Position numbers and translations under genes: made by a program
Source of the DNA: Apostichopus japonicus
Taxonomy: Eukaryota > Echinodermata > Holothuroidea > Aspidochirotida > Stichopodidae
Length of the DNA stretch: 47,500 nucleotides
NCBI RefSeq assembly: GCF_037975245.1
Contig: NC_092567.1
Span: 11,389,876-11,437,375, forward strand
Direction: 5' to 3'
The notes under the pieces: model-generated
Seen by the model: the letters and a program-made list of their open reading frames with translations, nothing else
The model's database searches: none
Told to the model about the DNA's origin: nothing
Shown here: in pieces, positions 45,635 to 47,500 of the stretch
Layout of the letters: each line of letters begins with the position of its first letter
Position numbering within the stretch: the stretch's first letter is position 1

Positions 45635-46731
45635 GTAAGTATTCCGGTGTAGATGTTAGAATCATCATAACACTTAAACAGGGAATTAATTTAATTAATC
45701 AAAGTTATCAATATTAAACTAACAATAGAGAATGTAAAGTTTGCTGTATTTTAATGTCAAGGATTGGATTTAATTAGTTTAGTTGAATTTATTTAAATAA
45801 TTAGGTCATCGTGAAAGGAATTCTGTAGAATATTATGATTCATAAAACAAAATATAATGGATAAATAGGGAATATTTTAAAAGGGTGTTGGTAATAGAGG
45901 GGTGGGTGGGGATGCTTAAAGTGTTCTTTGTTTAGTTTTGTGTTAAAATTTAACTAAGAATTAGGTTTTAAAATGACGGGAATGTTTATTAGGATGAAAT
46001 AAGAGATATATACACAAGGTAGTTGGATTTTAATAATTCTAGCGAGTAAAATTAATATGCTAAAGTAAAGTTTTACAAGAAATAACTGTTAATTTTGACT
46101 GAAACCTCCGAAATAGTTGATTTTCAATTATGTACAATCAATATAAGAAACAAAAGAGAATTGAAAATCGTTATTAATTTTAAAGTAGTAAAATGATGGC
46201 AATAATAATAGCATAAACTCCTCAAAATTTGATCAGATTATGATACTCTAGCAAAACCGAAATGCATACAAAAGAAGCAACTAATAAAATAGTTTTAGTT
46301 GTCAAAATTTTAAAAATAGTTATTCAAAATAAGTTAACTAATTAAAACAAAATAAAAGTTAATAGAAGGAAATATATAATTGCACTTGAGTTAACTATAT
46401 AGTTAAAAAAAAATGTATTGCAATAAATATCATTAAAGGCAAATCTGTATATCTGATACATTTCAAAGGTTAACATTTAATCCGATCAAACTACATCACT
46501 TTCTTCGTTATAGTTTGAAATACGACGTTATACAAACGAAGCGTAAGTATGTCTTATGCTTATATTTAAACCTAATTTTTAAATAATAATTACAAAATTA
46601 TCCGAGAGCTTCAACTTTGTATAATTGATAACTTTATACAAAAACTGTATAATATTTTAATATTCCTCGTATTAATGTTACTTCATATTTGATTCGATCA
46701 TGACGTCCCTGCTTGGTCCGTTTCATTGCAG
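45635..46731 (+). other. Intron 5 start, AT-rich
   Basis: It begins with the strong GTAAGT donor of exon 5. The sequence is strongly AT-rich and has no frame of note up to the candidate acceptors near 46731 and 46808. Confidence 0.6.
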
Positions 46732-46866
46732 TGTTATTTTAGACCCCCACTTCCACCCCAAACTAACCCCTCCTCTCTCTCCTCCTCTTGCCCTGTTTGG
46801 TCTTACAGATCAAACCTCGTAAAAGAGGCTTATTTCCGTCTTTACCATTCACAACATAATCAGTGA
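46732..46866 (+). CDS. Candidate terminal exon of the NLR gene, two alternative acceptors
   Basis: Two acceptors fit phase 2 from exon 5. TTTCATTGCAG ending at 46731 gives an exon to the TAA at 46820-46822 (30 codons). TTTGGTCTTACAG ending at 46808, preceded by a long CT-rich tract, gives RSNLVKEAYFRLYHSQ and a TGA at 46864-46866 (19 codons). The second acceptor is the better one. Both tails are short and not LRR-like, and no AATAAA follows in the window. The true next LRR exon may lie beyond 47500. Confidence 0.3.
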   Translation, partial: CYFRPPLPPQTNPSSLSSSCPVWSYRSNLVKEAYFRLYHSQHNQ

Positions 46867-47500
46867 CATCTTCAACTAACAGCTGACGTGTTACTAAAAA
46901 AAGAAAATAGTTAAGTCGCACCTGTCACCCCCCCCCCCCCCCCATGACCCAAATCTCGAAAGAAAAGACAAAAGCTATTGAGTAGTTACATAAATGAAAT
47001 ATATGATAACGAACGATGCTTAACGTATGTTATATGTGAAACAACGCCATTCCGGGAATAACTGTGACCGCGGAGAAAAATATTACTGGACATAATACAC
47101 TTCGGGGGTTTTGTTTGGTCTGACCATGGAGGTAAAAAATGTAACACAGAATGTTGATTCCCTATCTAGACTAAATACTTTACCCCAATCCCAGTGTGCT
47201 CTTGGGTAATTTTAGTCTCGCCTCCTCTGCCCACTCCCCTTCAGACAGCTTACCTGTACCCACCACCACCCCTTCCTTCCCCCCCCCCCTTCGCAAATCA
47301 TCTTTGTTAGGGAGCCCTTCAAATCAATTTCGTTTCTACCCGATAACAGCATCACCGTTTTAGTACACACAGTAGGCCTAATCTACTCCTACAATAGTTT
47401 TCTGCACAGACGATTGATTCAAACAATTTAAAAAAAAAGTTAACAGTAAATATGACACACCTGGATCTCCCGTAAATAACTAATTAGCATAACAATAGAT
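46867..47500. other. No gene recognised; C runs
   Basis: Contains C runs at about 46927-46943 and 47281-47289. No canonical AATAAA was seen after the candidate stop codons, and no LRR-like segment. Confidence 0.5.

Overview
The window is eukaryotic nuclear DNA from an animal, most likely a marine invertebrate deuterostome such as an echinoderm. Three things point there. One spliced gene encodes a NACHT-type innate-immune receptor of the kind expanded in echinoderms and lancelets. The introns are large and full of repeats. The repeats (a DIRS retrotransposon, tRNA-derived SINEs, hAT-like MITEs, satellites) are typical of such genomes. The species cannot be named from the sequence. Nothing looks bacterial: there are no operons, and most long open frames are chance or repeat translations.

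Layout. 1-7.7 kb is repeat-derived DNA: two direct copies of a roughly 1.5-kb sequence about 5.26 kb apart, the second split by a 370-bp hAT-like element with an exact 8-bp target duplication, plus pieces of other DNA transposons. 7.7-9.8 kb shows no gene. 9.8-14.7 kb is a 4.9-kb GGAT/GATAG satellite with higher-order structure; its long minus-strand frames are artefacts. 14.7-16.7 kb is AT-rich upstream DNA ending in a possible TATA box.

The main gene runs on the + strand from 16681 to beyond 45634. I support five exons with GT-AG borders and matching phases: 16681-16738, 17123-17428, 18970-20145, 25846-26159 and 45426-45634 (687 codons plus 2 nt). They encode a death-fold (DED-like) domain, a NACHT ATPase, a helical domain and the beginning of an LRR region. 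The protein is probably a cytosolic NLR sensor that oligomerises and signals through its death-fold domain. The 3' end is unsettled: two acceptors near 46.7-46.8 kb would give short terminal exons, or more LRR exons lie outside the window.

The introns hold most of the interest. Intron 3 carries a 76-bp minisatellite interrupted by a 1.7-kb palindromic MITE with TA target duplications and 163-bp internal repeats. Intron 4 (19.3 kb) carries a 144-bp tandem repeat, a decayed 6.4-kb DIRS-type tyrosine-recombinase retrotransposon whose internal complementary region still matches the joined ends of the element, two tRNA-derived SINEs inside it, and GGGGTAAAA inverted repeats.
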